From contig DAHVPA010000001.1 in NCBI GenBank assembly GCA_027318525.1, forward strand, positions 1 through 33,944: a DNA stretch of 33,944 nt, in the 5' to 3' direction. Shown here piece by piece: positions 32,457 to 33,944 of the stretch (position 1 is the stretch's first letter; each line of letters begins with the position of its first letter). The position numbers were made by a program, and so were the translations under genes. The stretch is from Candidatus Cloacimonadota bacterium. GTDB taxonomy: Bacteria > Cloacimonadota > Cloacimonadia > Cloacimonadales > Cloacimonadaceae. Under the pieces are notes generated by a model. That model saw only the letters and a program-made list of their open reading frames with translations, did not search any database and was not told the origin of the DNA.

Positions 32457-33778
32457 TATTAAAGAAATATATCGTCAAAGAACATGTTGCACCATTTTTC
32501 ATATCATTGCTGGTGGTGACATTTATCCTTTTGATAGACAGGGTGATTGACCTGCTCAATACAATTATTGAAAAGAAACTGGATGCTGCCACAGTGCTGC
32601 AGGTGTTTGGTTACTCTCTCCCATTCATGCTGGCGCTATCAATACCAATGGCGGTTCTTGTGGCTACAATTCTGGCATTTGGACGCATGACCGTGGACAG
32701 AGAGACAATCGCCATGAAAGCCAGCGGTATAAACATCTATCGCATGACAGGACCTTTGATTGCAGTGTCTGTTCTACTCACCGGCGGTATGATGTATTTC
32801 AATCATTTTACATTGCCAGAAACAAATCACAAACTCAAAAACCTGATGCTCAAGATCGCCTATTACAAACCTATGACGATTGTTAAACCGGGCGAATTCA
32901 ACACTATTACCGATTATACTATTTACGTGAAAGAGAACCTTAAGACAGAGCTGCGAGGTATTGTAGTATATGACCGCAGTGAGACCAGATTTCCCAAAAC
33001 GATTTATGCTCAAAGCGGCACTATCAGCCAAATGGATAATGGCAACAGTCTTCAAGTTATCTTAAAGAACGGTGAAATGCATGAACGGAATGACCGTGAA
33101 AAAGGCAGATATCAGGTCAGAACCTTTAAAAATTTTACACTGCATATCCGCAACCTAGGCAACTCCAGTGAATATGTGGACACCGGGTATCGCAGTGATA
33201 GAGAAATGACATATAGGGAACTTACAACAAGTATTAGTGACAAAACCAGGGAAATCAAACAGAAACAGGCTCAAGTAGCTGAACTGGACAGGCGTCTCAA
33301 CATGCTGAAAGTAGGAGCAGGACAGATAACGGGTTATGAGGATTCCAAACGTGTGCAAATGATGAAGAAGATGGAGGAAGACCGCCTGACAGACCTGATG
33401 GAAGCGCGAGATTCACTGCGAGTGGAATATCACAAGAAATTTGCCCTTGCCTTTGCCATTGTGATATTTGTCTTGATTGGCATCCCCCTTGGACTAATGA
33501 CTCGCAGCAGCGGCATCGGCATGGCATTTTCAGTCAGCTCATTTATCTTTCTTATCTATTATGTAGCTTTGAACGGTGGCGAACAGCTCGCAGACAGAGG
33601 TTACATGTCTCCCTTCCTTTCGATGTGGATATCCAACGCTATCTTTATGGTGCTGGCATTGTTGTTGATAATCGGTTCCATTCATGAGAAGAAGCTGATA
33701 GATTTGCATTCTCTGGCTTGGAGATTTTCCCACAAGCGTGCAAAAAAGACTCCGCTTCCGGACGAAGTTTTACATTGA
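32453..33778 (+). CDS. lptF: LPS export permease of the LptF/LptG family
   Basis: An inner-membrane permease that, with a partner permease and LptB, extracts lipopolysaccharide for transport to the outer membrane. The 441 residues begin LKKYIVKEHVAPFFISLLVVTFILL, with helices near 15-35, 55-80 and 100-120. A long periplasmic jellyroll-like region with a coiled-coil-like segment (KTREIKQKQAQVAELDRRLN) follows, then three C-terminal helices (IVIFVLIGIPLGL, SSFIFLIYYVALN, ISNAIFMVLALLLII). The assignment as LptF rather than LptG is by gene order only. The ATG is coupled to the ligA stop (ATGA). A second family member follows 7 bp later. Confidence 0.88.
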   Translation: MILKKYIVKEHVAPFFISLLVVTFILLIDRVIDLLNTIIEKKLDAATVLQVFGYSLPFMLALSIPMAVLVATILAFGRMTVDRETIAMKASGINIYRMTGPLIAVSVLLTGGMMYFNHFTLPETNHKLKNLMLKIAYYKPMTIVKPGEFNTITDYTIYVKENLKTELRGIVVYDRSETRFPKTIYAQSGTISQMDNGNSLQVILKNGEMHERNDREKGRYQVRTFKNFTLHIRNLGNSSEYVDTGYRSDREMTYRELTTSISDKTREIKQKQAQVAELDRRLNMLKVGAGQITGYEDSKRVQMMKKMEEDRLTDLMEARDSLRVEYHKKFALAFAIVIFVLIGIPLGLMTRSSGIGMAFSVSSFIFLIYYVALNGGEQLADRGYMSPFLSMWISNAIFMVLALLLIIGSIHEKKLIDLHSLAWRFSHKRAKKTPLPDEVLH

Positions 33779-33785
33779 GAGTAGA

Positions 33786-33944
33786 ATGAGAACACTTGAT
33801 AAATACATGATCCGTGAATTTGTTAAGACCTTTCTGATTTTACTGGGTTCGCTTTCAGTCGTCTTTATAGTCATTGATATTATTGATAATCTGCCAAGAC
33901 TTATGCGACACGGCGCTTCTTTTGATCAGGCTGCGTTTTACTAT
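33786..33944 (+). CDS. lptG: LptF/LptG family permease, 5' end only (cut by window edge)
   Basis: First 53 codons: a start MRTLDKYMIREFVKTFLILLG, then one hydrophobic helix (LSVVFIVIDIID) and NLPRLMRHG, matching the N-terminal segment of the YjgP/YjgQ family. The ATG at 33786 begins 7 bp after the preceding permease stop. The rest of the gene is outside the window. The F/G naming follows gene order and is provisional. Confidence 0.85.
   Translation, partial: MRTLDKYMIREFVKTFLILLGSLSVVFIVIDIIDNLPRLMRHGASFDQAAFYY

Overview
The window looks like a chromosomal stretch from an anaerobic, Gram-negative, fermentative bacterium. An outer membrane is implied by the LptF/LptG permease pair at the right end and by a KdsD-type arabinose-5-phosphate isomerase (Kdo pathway). 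Anaerobic, ferredoxin- and hydrogen-linked metabolism is implied by a tungsten aldehyde:ferredoxin oxidoreductase with its own polyferredoxin and by the [FeFe]-hydrogenase maturase HydF. G+C is moderate (roughly mid-40s percent by eye) and genes are tightly packed, with 4-11 bp overlaps. This mix would suit Cloacimonadota or another FCB-like lineage, but nothing here fixes the phylum, so that placement is inference only. I see no phage, transposase, CRISPR array or defence locus; it is mostly housekeeping DNA.

Layout. 1-1748: 3' part of a heavy-metal P-type ATPase cut by the window edge. 1815-6609: thrS, kdsD and a CBM48-GH13 amylase. 6610-7039: a spacer with repeat copy A, then tRNA-Ala(GGC) and a hairpin just before a transketolase (7040-8941). 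9031-11588: polyferredoxin plus an AOR gene broken by a -1 frameshift, closed by a clear terminator. 11665-12162 (minus): a secreted nuclease of the SNase family. 12478-17935: an operon of an unknown membrane protein, a YibQ-type divergent deacetylase, uppP, holA and malQ. 18238-19991: a DUF2089 zinc-ribbon/HTH protein and a DUF4097-like repeat protein with a premature stop near its C-terminus. 20134-23787: tRNA-Pro(CGG) followed by a heterodimeric ABC exporter. 23862-24347 (minus): a small zinc-ribbon membrane protein. 24621-29431: a DUF2007-orotate phosphoribosyltransferase fusion, a methyltransferase, rnhB, aspA and hydF. 29618 to the end: nitrilase-family hydrolase, ligA, lptF and the start of lptG.

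The most interesting non-coding signal is a dispersed intergenic repeat of about 45 bp. It has four copies (A near 6643, B 18065, C 24446, D 29472), all between genes, sharing a 27-bp core that contains the palindrome GAGACTWAGTCTC. Each copy can form one or two small inner hairpins, and three copies can also form an outer stem whose sequence differs between copies while pairing is kept. A second recurring signal is a TTGACA box in almost every operon-head spacer (ten found), including exactly 35 nt before each tRNA. Two genes carry likely disruptions: the AOR frameshift at an A5 tract and the in-frame TAA in the DUF4097-like gene. Both may be real or sequence errors.
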